A stretch of DNA of 64,000 nucleotides from NCBI GenBank assembly GCA_016712375.1, contig JADJRE010000002.1, positions 310,001 through 374,000 of the forward strand, written 5' to 3'. The stretch comes from Rhodospirillales bacterium. Lineage in GTDB: Bacteria > Pseudomonadota > Alphaproteobacteria > Rhodospirillales > Defluviicoccaceae. The translations under genes and the position numbers were made by a program. Below the pieces are notes generated by a model. The model searched no databases. It was not told the origin of the DNA and worked only from the letters and a program-made list of their open reading frames with translations. Position 1 is the stretch's first letter. Each line of letters begins with the position of its first letter. Positions 35,614-44,611 of the stretch are shown one piece after another.

Positions 35614-36990
35614 CTACAGCAACCGCAGCGCCATACCGGCGACTGCCGCACCCGCCAGCGTTGGCAGCATGCCGACCTTGAAGCGCAGCATCGCCAACAT
35701 CGCCGCTCCGGCGACCAGCAACGCCCATGCATCGAGGCTCATCGCCTCGGGAACGAATAGCCGTACCGGCCCGAACCAGCGCTCGTCAATGCGGCCGAAC
35801 AGCACGTGCAGGGCAAACCACAGCGCCAGATTGAGGATGACGCCAACGACGGCCGCGGTGATCGCGGCCAGCGCGGCGTTCAGCCGCCGACGGTCGCGCA
35901 GCCGTTCTACCCAGGGCGCCCCCAGGAAGATCCACAGGAAGCAGGGAACGAAGGTCACCCAGGTGGCCAGCATGCCGCCAAGGATTCCCGCCGTCATCGG
36001 ATCGAACGGTCCGGGATGGCGATAGGCGCCGAGAAAGGCGACGAACTGCACCACCATAATGAGCGGCCCGGGCGTCGTTTCGGCGAGGCCGAGGCCGGTC
36101 AGCATCTCGCCTGCGCCGAGCCAGCCGTAATCGTCGACCGCCTGCTGCGCGACGTACGACAGCACCGCGTAAGCACCGCCGAAGGTGACCACGGCCATCT
36201 TGCTGAAGAAGACGCCGATATCGGCAAACGTCGACGATCCGCCCAGCAGTACCGCCGCCGCCAGCGTCGGGCCGAACCACAGGGCAAGGCCGATACCGAG
36301 TGCGCTCAGCCAGCTGCCGGCACTTCGGCGGGCGGTACTGATGGCGGCATTGCCGGCCGGCGTCGCCGCAGCGAGGGCATGACCGCCGTTGCCTGCGAAC
36401 AGATCTGGCCGCGAGCGCGCCGCGAAAAAGCCGATCGCCGCCGCCGACAGCACGATCAGGGGGAACGGGAGATTGAAGAAGAAGATGCCGACGAAGCCGG
36501 CTCCCGCGATTGCCACCATCCACGCGTTGCGCAAGCTGCGCCGGCCGATGCGTAGCACCGCGTCGATCACCACCGCCAGGACAGCCGCCTTCAGCCCGAA
36601 GAACAAGCCTTCGACCAGCGGCAGCCGACCATAGAGAACGTAGAGAATGCTCAGCCCTAGCATCACCAGCGCGCCCGGCAGCACGAACAAGATGCCGGCG
36701 GCGAGGCCACCCTTCGTCCGGTGCAGCAGCCAGCCGAGATAAACGGCGAGCTGCTGCGCCTCCGGGCCGGGAAGCAGCATGCAGTAGTTCAGTGCATGCA
36801 AGAAGCGCGGCTCGTCGATCCAACGCTTCTCGTCGACGATAATTCGGTGCATCAGCGCGATCTGTCCGGCAGGCCCACCGAAGCCGATCAATCCGATCTT
36901 CGCCCAGGTCAGCACTGCCTCGGCGAAGGACGGCCCAGCGTTTGGCGAGGGTTTGGCGCTTCTCGCGCTCGCGACGTGCTCGACCGGCAT
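35614..36990 (-). CDS. chrA: Chromate transporter, ChrA family
   Basis: A 458-residue inner-membrane protein of the long (two-domain) CHR family that exports chromate. The first half has IGLIGFGGPAGQIALMHR and LNYCMLLPGPEAQQLAVYLG. The second half repeats the theme with MAVVTFGGAYAVLSYV and GLAETTPGPLIMVVQF. These are the FGGP and PGP signatures of both halves. The gene is intact. Transport of other anions has been suggested for some family members, so chromate resistance here is a family assignment. Confidence 0.9.
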   Translation of the reverse strand: MPVEHVASARSAKPSPNAGPSFAEAVLTWAKIGLIGFGGPAGQIALMHRIIVDEKRWIDEPRFLHALNYCMLLPGPEAQQLAVYLGWLLHRTKGGLAAGILFVLPGALVMLGLSILYVLYGRLPLVEGLFFGLKAAVLAVVIDAVLRIGRRSLRNAWMVAIAGAGFVGIFFFNLPFPLIVLSAAAIGFFAARSRPDLFAGNGGHALAAATPAGNAAISTARRSAGSWLSALGIGLALWFGPTLAAAVLLGGSSTFADIGVFFSKMAVVTFGGAYAVLSYVAQQAVDDYGWLGAGEMLTGLGLAETTPGPLIMVVQFVAFLGAYRHPGPFDPMTAGILGGMLATWVTFVPCFLWIFLGAPWVERLRDRRRLNAALAAITAAVVGVILNLALWFALHVLFGRIDERWFGPVRLFVPEAMSLDAWALLVAGAAMLAMLRFKVGMLPTLAGAAVAGMALRLL

Positions 36991-37303
36991 GCGGGTAACC
37001 TTCCCTCAGTCAGTCGCCGGCTGTGACCAGCCGTTACCGCGCCCGTCGGGAATGTGCGGGGTCCAGCTGCCTTGCACAAAAGGGAAGGTATCGCTCGCGG
37101 AGACAACGTCACAACGGCCCAATGGCTTCTCTCCTCGCTAAAGAAGAAGCTGTCGCGGCAGAGCTTGGGCCAGATCGACCTTCCAAGGGCGGGGAGCCTG
37201 CCGTCCCCGCGTAACCAAACTGTTAAGCCGCTGATTTGCGACTGTCAATCGGCGCGGCTCGGCTATGATGGCGACCGTTGACGACGCCAGGAAGGAGAAC
37301 GCG
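36991..37303. other. Intergenic region between chrA and the YbaY-like lipoprotein gene
   Basis: A 313-base divergent promoter region. No gene is convincing here. The ribosome-binding site of the lipoprotein gene (AAGGAG) lies at its right end, near 37292-37297. No hairpin or obvious operator was found. Confidence 0.4.
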
Positions 37304-37801
37304 GTGGACGTAGGGCGGCGGCAGATGCTGCGGGGGATCACCATCACACTTAGCGGGGTGGCTCTCGCCACCGGTTGCGCCGGCGGGGAGAAGCGATCGC
37401 CCGCCACCGCCATCGATCTGGGCGACAACGACCTCTCGGCTGACGCGGCCATAGAGCCCCGGAACGTTGCCTACATTGACGGCAGCATTACCTACCTCCA
37501 GCGCATCGCCATTCCGAAGGGATCAACGGTGCTCGTCGAGTTGTTCGATATTTCGGCCGGCGGCCCCCAGGCGACGCGCATCGCCCGCCAGCGCTTCGCG
37601 ACAGATAGCCAAGTTCCCATCCGCTTCCAGCTCGGCTACGACCGCACCCGGATTGATCCTGCGCGTGCCTATGGCCTACGAGCCCAGATCTTGGTCGACG
37701 ACGCGTTGTGGTTCGTCAACGATCAACCGGTGCCGGTGCTCACCCGCGGTAACCCGACAAGTGTGCAAATCCTGGTTCGTCCAGCCGCGGCCATGAAATA
37801 A
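37304..37801 (+). CDS. YbaY/YscW-family lipoprotein with a Tat-like signal
   Basis: A 165-residue protein. The GTG at 37304 has AAGGAG six to seven bases upstream and is preferred to the ATG at 37265, which has none. The N-terminus reads VDVGRRQMLRGITITLSG with a twin-arginine-like motif, followed by a lipobox-like ALATGC. The rest is the YbaY/YscW lipoprotein domain: ITYLQRIAIPKGSTVLVELFD, then ARQRFATDSQVPIRFQLGYD and YGLRAQILVDDALWFVND. Family members are periplasmic lipoproteins with an immunoglobulin-like fold and no known activity. A DUF4332 gene follows on the same strand. Confidence 0.78.
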   Translation: MDVGRRQMLRGITITLSGVALATGCAGGEKRSPATAIDLGDNDLSADAAIEPRNVAYIDGSITYLQRIAIPKGSTVLVELFDISAGGPQATRIARQRFATDSQVPIRFQLGYDRTRIDPARAYGLRAQILVDDALWFVNDQPVPVLTRGNPTSVQILVRPAAAMK

Positions 37802-37940
37802 GATCCCATAGCTCCGCTGCTCCTTGCCGCTGCAATGGCCGCTCCAGGTACAACCTGGAAAGCGACAACCGTCTGCAAAAGGTGTAGATTTGCCTGGGGC
37901 GCGTATCTCCGCGTGTCGGGCCAATCGAGGGGACTGAGCA

Positions 37941-38348
37941 ATGAGCTACCGTGTGGAGGAGATCGAGGGAATCGGCGCGGTGATCGCCGGTAAACTGCAA
38001 GCCGCCGGAATCAAAACGACGGCCGACCTGTTGGCGAAATGCGGATCCGTCAAGGGACGCAAAGGGACGGCTGAACAGACCGGTATCGACGAGCGGAAAT
38101 TGCTGGCGTTCGCAAACATGGCGGACCTGATGCGGATCAGCGGGGTCGGCAGCGAATTCTCTGAGCTGCTGGAAGCGGCCGGCGTCGACACCGTGAAGGA
38201 ACTGCAGCACCGGAACGTCGATAATCTGGTCAGCAAGATGGTAGAGATTAACGAGAAACAGAAACTGACCCGCCGCACGCCCAATTCCATCGAGGTGGCA
38301 AAGTGGGTGGATCAGGCGAAAGCGCTGCCGCCGATGATTTCGCATTGA
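37941..38348 (+). CDS. DUF4332 (helix-hairpin-helix) protein
   Basis: A 135-residue cytoplasmic protein with two helix-hairpin-helix-like repeats: IEGIGAVIAGKLQAAGIKT (residues 7-25) and MRISGVGSEFSELLEAAGV (near 56-74). It ends in a short helix EVAKWVDQAKALP. DUF4332 proteins resemble HhH domains that bind DNA or proteins. Their role is unknown, but they often occur with stress or envelope genes. ATG at 37941 follows GAGGGGACTGAGCA, a good ribosome site. Confidence 0.82.
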   Translation: MSYRVEEIEGIGAVIAGKLQAAGIKTTADLLAKCGSVKGRKGTAEQTGIDERKLLAFANMADLMRISGVGSEFSELLEAAGVDTVKELQHRNVDNLVSKMVEINEKQKLTRRTPNSIEVAKWVDQAKALPPMISH

Positions 38349-38510
38349 CGAAAGCGTCGCGTATCGCGAGAACGCTCAGGATTCCTCTTGTCCGATTAGG
38401 CGCCGACACCTTTAACAGCCGCGGAACAGCAGGGATGCCAAAGTGTTCAACAGACGCGGGCGCGATCTGTTCAGCATCACCAGCCAAGGATTGGGAAGGA
38501 GCTTCATTCA

Positions 38511-38945
38511 ATGGGCATCTGGGATTTTGTCAAATCGGCGGGCGCGATGCTCGGCATCGGAAGCGCCGAGGCAGCGCCAGCGCCGGAGGATCTGAAAGCC
38601 AGCGTCGCGAAGCTGGGCCTGCCGGCCGATGGACTGGATATCAAGGTCGACGGCGACAAGGTGATCGTCTCGGGCAGTGCTCCTAGCCAGGAGCTGAAGG
38701 AAAAAATCATCCTCGCGCTTGGCAACGTTACCGGCGTTGCTAAGGTTGAGGACAATATTACCACGCCGGCCGGCGATGCGGCGACCTTCTATACCGTTCA
38801 AAAGGGCGATACACTCTCGGCAATTTCGAAGAAACAGTACGGCGACGCCAACAAATACAACAAAATATTCGAGGCTAATAAGCCGATGTTGTCGCATCCG
38901 GATAAAATCTATCCCGGACAGGTGCTGCGCATTCCCAAAGCGTAG
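38511..38945 (+). CDS. BON-LysM protein, Kbp/YgaU type
   Basis: A 144-residue intact protein. A BON domain (about residues 25-88, with VDGDKVIVSGSAPSQELKEK) is followed by a LysM domain (YTVQKGDTLSAISKKQYGD to PGQVLRIPKA). This is the architecture of E. coli Kbp/YgaU, a potassium-binding cytoplasmic protein induced by osmotic stress. There is no signal peptide, in agreement with a cytoplasmic place. ATG at 38511 has GGGAAGGAG upstream. It belongs to the run of envelope and stress genes in this area. Confidence 0.87.
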   Translation: MGIWDFVKSAGAMLGIGSAEAAPAPEDLKASVAKLGLPADGLDIKVDGDKVIVSGSAPSQELKEKIILALGNVTGVAKVEDNITTPAGDAATFYTVQKGDTLSAISKKQYGDANKYNKIFEANKPMLSHPDKIYPGQVLRIPKA

Positions 38946-39087
38946 CGTCCGGCCGGCTGGCGGCAGGGGGCGACGTGCCTCCTGCCCCTCGTGCGATTGA
39001 CAGGCGGTCCACGTCGTCACATCTCAATCGCAAGCTGAGCGGCCACAATCGGTGGTGCCGTTCGCAGCGGGAGATAGCCGGAAAGAA

Positions 39088-39219
39088 ATGTCGAAGCGCG
39101 TGTTGCAAGTTGTCGGCGCGGCTCTGCTGTTGCTGACGGTCGGCGTTGTCAGTTGTCAGGCCCTGTTTAGCGGGACCAGTGGGCTGCCGAATCACCGGGT
39201 CGAACGCTCGATCAGGTGA
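39088..39219 (+). CDS. Short lipoprotein-like reading frame before the XpaC-like gene
   Basis: A 43-codon frame, MSKRVLQVVGAALLLLTVGV then VSCQALFSG, looks like a membrane anchor or lipoprotein signal with VVSC. It ends just at the start of the XpaC-like gene. With a one-base shift near 39190 it would join the next gene in frame (DQWAAESPGRTLDQVIEKMP). It may therefore be the true N-terminus of that protein. Too little is present to decide. Confidence 0.3.
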   Translation: MSKRVLQVVGAALLLLTVGVVSCQALFSGTSGLPNHRVERSIR

Positions 39220-40059
39220 TCGAAAAAATGCCCGACCACAGAAAGCTTCGGCGACTGCGCGCGAAGTTCGACGGCTTTGCTGATCTTCCTGCTTACGTGG
39301 CCGCTTTTGCTGAAGCGGTTTTCTCGCTATGGACCGGCGATCCGGGGATGCTGGCGGCGAGCGGCGGCGCATGGCTGCTGTTCATCCTCGGCGCGGTGCT
39401 CTGCCGACGCGGCTTGCGCGCTGAACTGCTGGAACGGGAACGGCCTCTCGGCTCGCGGCGCGGCCGCAAGTTGAAGCTGGCGGGTGGCGCCGTCGTCGGC
39501 GTGGCATCGGCGTTTACTGCATTGTTCGCCGCCGGGCATGGCGTGGCGATCGCTACCGTCTTTGGTCTGCTTTCGATGCTGGGGTACTTCCTGCTTTACG
39601 GCGGAGACCGCAACGAAGCGGCTAATCTTCGTCGGGTGCCGGAGGCGGCGGGCGAAGAGGCGGCAGCCCTGCTGCGCGACGCGTGGCGGCGGCTCGACGG
39701 CATCGAAGCGGCCAGCCGGCGGATTGCGCTGGGTGAGTTTCGCCAGCGGCTAGGACAAATTGTCGGTGGTGCAGAACGGATACTCAGGCTCGTTGCCGAT
39801 GATCCGCGGGACCTTCGCCGCGCGCGCAAATTCCTGACCATTTATCTGGATGGCGCCCACCGCATTACCGAGGAGTATGCTCGCGCCCATTCCGCCGGTG
39901 CACCGGCGGAACTGGAGCACAAATTTCCGGACGCTGCTCGTCGACATGCAGAACACCTGCGAGGAGCAGTACGAGAAGCTGTTGCAGCACGACGCGTCCG
40001 ATCTGGAGGTGCAGATCGAGGTGTTGTCGGCGCGCTTGCGCCGCGAGGGCGTCGCCTGA
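39216..40059 (+). CDS. XpaC-like membrane protein, one frameshift
   Basis: A protein of about 281 aa of the XpaC family, named after a Bacillus gene for BCIP phosphate hydrolysis. The biochemical function is unclear. Two membrane segments (AASGGAWLLFILGAVLC and ATVFGLLSMLGYFLLYG) are followed by a long helical domain containing REFRQRLG-like and ARKFLTIYLDGAHRITEEYA segments. Near 39927 one extra C (TTCCGG, expected TTCGG) moves the end to another frame. Correction gives TLLVDMQNTCEEQYEKLLQ and a stop at 40059. It is followed by telA on the same strand, the usual partner. Confidence 0.72.
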
Positions 40060-40096
40060 AGGCCGAGAGAGCGGCGTCGATAGAGGAGATGACAGG

Positions 40097-41251
40097 GTGA
40101 ACGGCACATCGCAGAACGTCTCGCTCACGACAGATGCGACAGAAGAGCCCGCTGACCCATCAGGCGTAATCGACTACCGGCAGACTGATCCCCAAGCGCG
40201 CGCACGAATCGATCGACTAATCGCCGAAATTGACCTTCGTGACAGCAACTCGTTGCTCTTCTTCGGCAGCAAGGCGCAGGAAAAACTTACCGCGCTATCC
40301 GACACAATGCTTGAGGGGGTGCGTAACAAGGACATTGGGACTGCCGGGGACGCCTTGGGAGACATGCTGACGACGCTGCGCGGCTTCTCTGCCGGCGCCC
40401 TCGATCCGAACAAGCGGACCGGATTTCTTGGCCGCCTGCTCGGCGCCGGCCAGCCGGTAACGAAGTTCTTGCAGCGCTACGAAGAGGTCCGGCGCCAGAT
40501 CGACGCCATCGGCGACCGCTTGGATGCGCACAAAAGCCAGCTTATGGCCGACATCCTTGCGCTCGACAAGCTGTACGCGGCCAACCTCGAGTACTTCCAC
40601 GAACTCGCCGATTACATCGCCGCCGGTGATGAGAAACTGCGGCAAATCGATGAGGATGTAGTTCCAGAGCTGCAACGGCGAGCCGACACGTCGGGCGAGG
40701 TGCTCGCGGCTCAGCAATTGCGCGATTTTCGGGCCGCGCGCGATGACCTGGAGCGGCGGGTGCACGACCTGAAGCTCACCCGCCAGGTGGCGATGCAGAG
40801 CCTGCCCAGCATCCGGCTCGTGCAGCAGAATGACAAGAGCCTGGTGGCGAAGATCACCTCCGTCCTCGCCAATACCGTGCCCCTGTGGCGCACGCAGCTT
40901 GCGCAGGCGGTCACCATCTGGCGTTCGCGCGACGCCGGGCGGACGTTGAAGGAGGCGACCGACCTGACCAACGAGCTGCTGCTGGCCAACGCCGAGAACC
41001 TGAAGCAGGCCAACGCCGAAGTTCGCCGCGAGGTCGAGCGCGGCATCTTCGATATCGAAAACGTCAAGAAGGCTAATGATCTGCTGATTGCGACGATCGA
41101 AGAGAGTCTGCAGATCGCCGACGAGGCACGCCGGAAGCGCACGGAAGCAGAGCAGCAGCTTCAGACTTGTGAGAGCGACCTGCGCAATACCCTTGCTGCC
41201 TCTCGATCGTTAGTTGCTTCGTCGATGAAGATGCGTCGCTCAATTCAATAG
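40097..41251 (+). CDS. TelA/KlaA-family toxic anion resistance protein
   Basis: A 384-residue, mostly alpha-helical cytoplasmic protein of the TelA family (PF05816), named for tellurite resistance in plasmid RK2. Characteristic segments are DSNSLLFFGSKAQEKLTALSD, FLQRYEEVRRQIDAIGDRL, LMADILALDKLYAANLEYF and QNDKSLVAKITSVLANTVPLW. The coiled-coil tendency is strong. The family pairs with XpaC in many genomes and is linked to tellurite, phage and membrane stress resistance. ATG/GTG choice: GTG at 40097 follows AGGAGATGACAGG. Confidence 0.87.
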   Translation: MNGTSQNVSLTTDATEEPADPSGVIDYRQTDPQARARIDRLIAEIDLRDSNSLLFFGSKAQEKLTALSDTMLEGVRNKDIGTAGDALGDMLTTLRGFSAGALDPNKRTGFLGRLLGAGQPVTKFLQRYEEVRRQIDAIGDRLDAHKSQLMADILALDKLYAANLEYFHELADYIAAGDEKLRQIDEDVVPELQRRADTSGEVLAAQQLRDFRAARDDLERRVHDLKLTRQVAMQSLPSIRLVQQNDKSLVAKITSVLANTVPLWRTQLAQAVTIWRSRDAGRTLKEATDLTNELLLANAENLKQANAEVRREVERGIFDIENVKKANDLLIATIEESLQIADEARRKRTEAEQQLQTCESDLRNTLAASRSLVASSMKMRRSIQ

Positions 41252-41357
41252 TGGACGACAAGGTTTGCAGCGGTTGTTGTCGCCGCCTGTGTTAGATGCA
41301 ACAATCGTAGCACGCAAGATATAAAGATATAAAAGGAAGAAGGGGCGGAGTTGCGTG

Positions 41358-42050
41358 ATGCAGGACGTGAAAGGCATCCTGGGGGAGCACTTCATGTTGA
41401 AGCATCTTCCCCCATCCGATCTCGATCAACTCGCGCAGATGGCTTCGACCCGGCATTACAAGTCAGGAGAGCCGATTTTCCTCAAGGGCGACCCGGGAAC
41501 GGCGATGATGGCGGTGCTCGCCGGCCGGGTTCGCATCTGCGCCTATTCGGCAGAAGGTCGCGAGGTGGTGCTGAACGTCATCAGTCCCGGCGAAGTATTC
41601 GGTGAGATCGCGCTGATCGACGGTGGCGAGCGCACGGCGGATGCCTTCGCGATGGAGCCGACCGAACTGCTGGTGCTCACTCGGCGCGACTTTCTACCGT
41701 TTCTTGCGCGCAATCCGGAGGTCTGCATCCGGCTGCTGGAGGTGATGTGCCGACGCTTGCGCTGGACGAGCGAACAACTCGAGGACGTCAATTTTCTCGA
41801 CTTGCGGTCCCGTCTGGCGAAACGCCTGATTTATCTGTGGGACCACCACAGCGAAAAACAGGGAGATAGCAAGCAGCGCGGCGTGCGGATCCAGCAGCAC
41901 ACGCTCGCGGCGATGATCGGCACATCACGCGAAGCGGTGAACAAGCAGCTGCGTTCCTGGGAAGTCGATGGGATGATCGATGTTGGCCGCGGTTCGATCG
42001 TGGTCCTCGATCGCTCCCGGCTTGAACGAATCGTCGATGATGCCGTCTGA
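41358..42050 (+). CDS. Crp/Fnr-family transcription regulator
   Basis: A 230-residue regulator. The N-terminal cyclic-nucleotide-binding fold has VISPGEVFGEIALIDGGERTA (about residues 75-95), close to the cAMP-binding type loop. The C-terminal helix-turn-helix is LAAMIGTSREAVNKQLRSWE. No FNR-type cysteine cluster is seen at the N-terminus, so it probably does not hold an iron-sulfur sensor. Targets are unknown. The upstream class III cyclase could be a source of ligand, but they are 19 kb apart and this is conjecture. Confidence 0.88.
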   Translation: MQDVKGILGEHFMLKHLPPSDLDQLAQMASTRHYKSGEPIFLKGDPGTAMMAVLAGRVRICAYSAEGREVVLNVISPGEVFGEIALIDGGERTADAFAMEPTELLVLTRRDFLPFLARNPEVCIRLLEVMCRRLRWTSEQLEDVNFLDLRSRLAKRLIYLWDHHSEKQGDSKQRGVRIQQHTLAAMIGTSREAVNKQLRSWEVDGMIDVGRGSIVVLDRSRLERIVDDAV

Positions 42051-42066
42051 TCCATCTTTTGCCGCG

Positions 42067-42468
42067 CTAATGAATAGGCTGGGAAGGGGCCGGCGGAAGA
42101 TCCCCGGGTGCCGGGGCGGCGGTCGCTTGATGGTGAACCATCCGCCAACGCCCGTCCTCGCGGACAAAGATGTTCGTCGCGAGGAGGAACGCCTGCTCAA
42201 TCTGTTCCCAGCAAAGCACGTAGGCAACATCACCGAACAGGTGGGCTGTCGGGTTGCGGCAGACGATTGCCGGTGACGCCGGGTTGGAGAGGATGGCCTG
42301 CCAGCTCTGGATCACTTTGTCCCGGCCCAGCAGCGTGATTGCCCCAGGGTGGATGCACGTCACCGTCTCACGCCGTGACCACACCTCGATCATCGCGTCG
42401 AGATCACGCGCGGCGAAGGCGAGATAAAAGGCCTCGTTGGCAAACATCACCGGGGTATGATCAGTCAT
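42067..42468 (-). CDS. SnoaL/NTF2-like protein (DUF4440 type)
   Basis: A 133-residue small protein of the NTF2-like fold: FANEAFYLAFAARDLDAMIEV and CIHPGAITLLGRDKVIQSWQ, then ILATNIFVREDGRWRMVHHQA-like ending. The start MTDHTPVMF at 42468 is preferred to the upstream Met. Members bind small ligands or act as hydrolase/isomerase subunits, and no reaction can be assigned. It is convergent with the Crp/Fnr gene and divergent from pyrD. Confidence 0.8.
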   Translation of the reverse strand: MTDHTPVMFANEAFYLAFAARDLDAMIEVWSRRETVTCIHPGAITLLGRDKVIQSWQAILSNPASPAIVCRNPTAHLFGDVAYVLCWEQIEQAFLLATNIFVREDGRWRMVHHQATAAPAPGDLPPAPSQPIH

Positions 42469-42577
42469 CGTCTGCCGTTCGTGGTTGGCGACAGCGGAGC
42501 CTAGAGCCGCAACAGTCATTCACATCGACCTTAACGCCGCAATCGATGGAACGGAACCGCCATCGCGGGTGAAGAGC

Positions 42578-43674
42578 ATGGATACGTACTTCATCGCCGG
42601 TCCGCTGATCCGAATGCTGGACGCCGAACGGGCACACCGCCTCGCCATATTTGCGCTGCGAGCGGGGTTGGTGCCGCCTCGGAGTGAGACGGCCGACCCG
42701 GTGCTGGCCGCGCGAGTTTGGGGTCAAGGCTTCGCGAATCCGATCGGGCTCGCGGCCGGTTTCGATAAAATGCCGAAGTTGCGGACGCAATGCTCGGATG
42801 CGGGTTCGGTTTCGTCGAGATTGGCTCGGTAACTCTGCGGCCGCAGGCCGGCAATCCGAGGCCACGACTTTTCCGGGTTACCCGAAGATGGCGCCGTCAT
42901 CAACCGCATGGGTTTTAACAACGACGGCATAGAGGTGGTGGCACGCCGTCTCGCGTCGCGGCGCGAACGCGGCGCGCCAGGCCTCGTTGGCGGCAACATC
43001 GGGCCGAACCGTGATGCCGCCGATCCTGCCGCGGCATGTGCCGAAGCAGCGGCGATTCTGGCGCCGCTGGTTGACTATCTCGTGGTCAACGTCTCTTCAC
43101 CGAACACGCCGGGTCTGCGCTCTCTGCAACGCCGCGCGGCGCTGAATGAACTGCTCGCACGGGTGCGGGAGGCACGGGACGGGGTGCGCATGGCGACGCC
43201 GCTGCTGGTAAAAGTTGCCCCCGACCTAAGCGACGACGAATGCAACGATATTGCTAGCGTCGTGTTGGCGTCGGGCATCGACGGGCTGATCGCCACCAAC
43301 ACCACCATCGAGCGGCCCTCGGACCTGCGCGGCAGACATCGCGGCGAAGGCGGCGGGCTGAGCGGCCGACCGCTGTTCGCGCGCTCAACCGAGGTGCTGG
43401 CGACCTTCAGCCGGCTGACCGGCGGCCGACTTCCCTCATCGGCGTCGGCGGTGTCTCCTCGGGTGCGGACGCCTATGCCAAGATCCGTGCCGGTGCGTCG
43501 TTGGTACAGCTGTACACCGCGCTGGTATGGCATGGCCCGGCGCTGGTTGGTCGCATCGCCGCCGAGCTGGCCGCGCTGCTGCGCCGCGACGGATATGCGT
43601 CGGTCGCCGAAGCGGTCGGCGCCGATGTCCCCGGTCATCAGGCGAACGGCGTCAGAGCAGGAACTGCTCCTTGA
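42578..43674 (+). CDS. pyrD: Dihydroorotate dehydrogenase (quinone), three frame breaks
   Basis: The membrane-associated class 2 enzyme of pyrimidine synthesis, oxidising dihydroorotate with ubiquinone. The N-terminus (MDTYFIAGPLIRMLDAERAH) and FANPIGLAAGFDK are in frame. A missing A at about 42770 restores AEVADAMLGCGFGFVEIGSV. An extra G near 42880 restores LPEDGAVINRMGFNNDG. The central part, VVNVSSPNTPGLRSLQ with the catalytic Ser region and LLVKVAPDLSDDE, is intact. A missing C near 43433 restores LPLIGVGGVSSGADAYAKI. The corrected length is 365 aa with a stop at 43672-43674, overlapping the end of nadK by 23 bases. An essential gene with three homopolymer breaks strongly suggests reading errors. 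Confidence 0.9.
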
Positions 43675-44419
43675 TGATCCGCTCCTCCAGGTTGTGCTCG
43701 GGATCGAACAGAAGAGTAAGCGAAACGGTGCGATCTTCGTGCACCACTACCTGGCTTACATCGCGGACTTCGGTGTAGTCCGCGACCGCGCTCACTGGCC
43801 GCAGCTGCGGGTAAAGCACGTCCATCACCACCGTAGTGTGGTGCGGCAAGATGGCGCCACGCCACTGCCGCGGCCGGAAGACGCTGATCGGTGTCAGCGC
43901 CAGGACGTGCGCCGTGAGCGGAAGGATCGGGCCGTTGACCGACAGATTGTAGGCAGTGCTGCCGGCCGGTGTGGCGAGCAAAACGCCGTCACAGATCATC
44001 TCCGGGATGCGTTCCACCCCGTCAATCTCAAGGCGCAGCTTAGCGGCAAAGCGCGTCTCTCGCAGCAGTGACACCTCGTTCATGGCAAGCGCCTCGTGCA
44101 CGTGCCCAGCAACGTCTGTCGCGCGCATACGCAATGGGTTGAGCTTTACCGCTTCGGCACGGCGCAGCCGATCCAATAATCCCTCTTCATTGAAGTTGTT
44201 CATCAGGAAGCCGACCGAACCGCGATTCATTCCGAAGATCGGCACTGCCCGGTCCATGAACCGGTGCAGCGTCTCCAGCATGAAGCCGTCGCCACCGAGC
44301 GCTACGATGATATCGGCACGGTGCGGCGAAACGGATGGCCATGCCGCCTGTAAGCGTTCGCTGGCGGCCTTCGCCTCGTCGTGCTCGGATGCGACGAAGG
44401 CGATGGTTTCAAATTGCAT
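43652..44419 (-). CDS. nadK: NAD kinase
   Basis: A 255-residue ATP-NAD kinase that makes NADP. It contains the GGDG motif (IIVALGGDGFMLETLHRF), NRGSVGFLMNNF and the conserved CDGVLLATPAGSTAYNLSVNG. The gene is intact. It is convergent with pyrD, with a short overlap of the ends. Length and motifs fit the short alphaproteobacterial form. Confidence 0.92.
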   Translation of the reverse strand: MQFETIAFVASEHDEAKAASERLQAAWPSVSPHRADIIVALGGDGFMLETLHRFMDRAVPIFGMNRGSVGFLMNNFNEEGLLDRLRRAEAVKLNPLRMRATDVAGHVHEALAMNEVSLLRETRFAAKLRLEIDGVERIPEMICDGVLLATPAGSTAYNLSVNGPILPLTAHVLALTPISVFRPRQWRGAILPHHTTVVMDVLYPQLRPVSAVADYTEVRDVSQVVVHEDRTVSLTLLFDPEHNLEERIIKEQFLL

Positions 44420-44611
44420 GATGGTCGCTCGCGTCGGTCGTCGGGCGGGGCGGATGGATCGGGTTAATAAAGCAACTATAGCCGAGCCGTCGCCAACCGC
44501 CAGCCACCGATCCTGAATTCCGGCTGGTCCATCGCTGTTGCCTTTCCGCTGGTCGGGGAAGGCGGGTTCGCGCTATTTCAGCCGCAATAGCAGGCGGAGG
44601 AGCAGCGGGAT

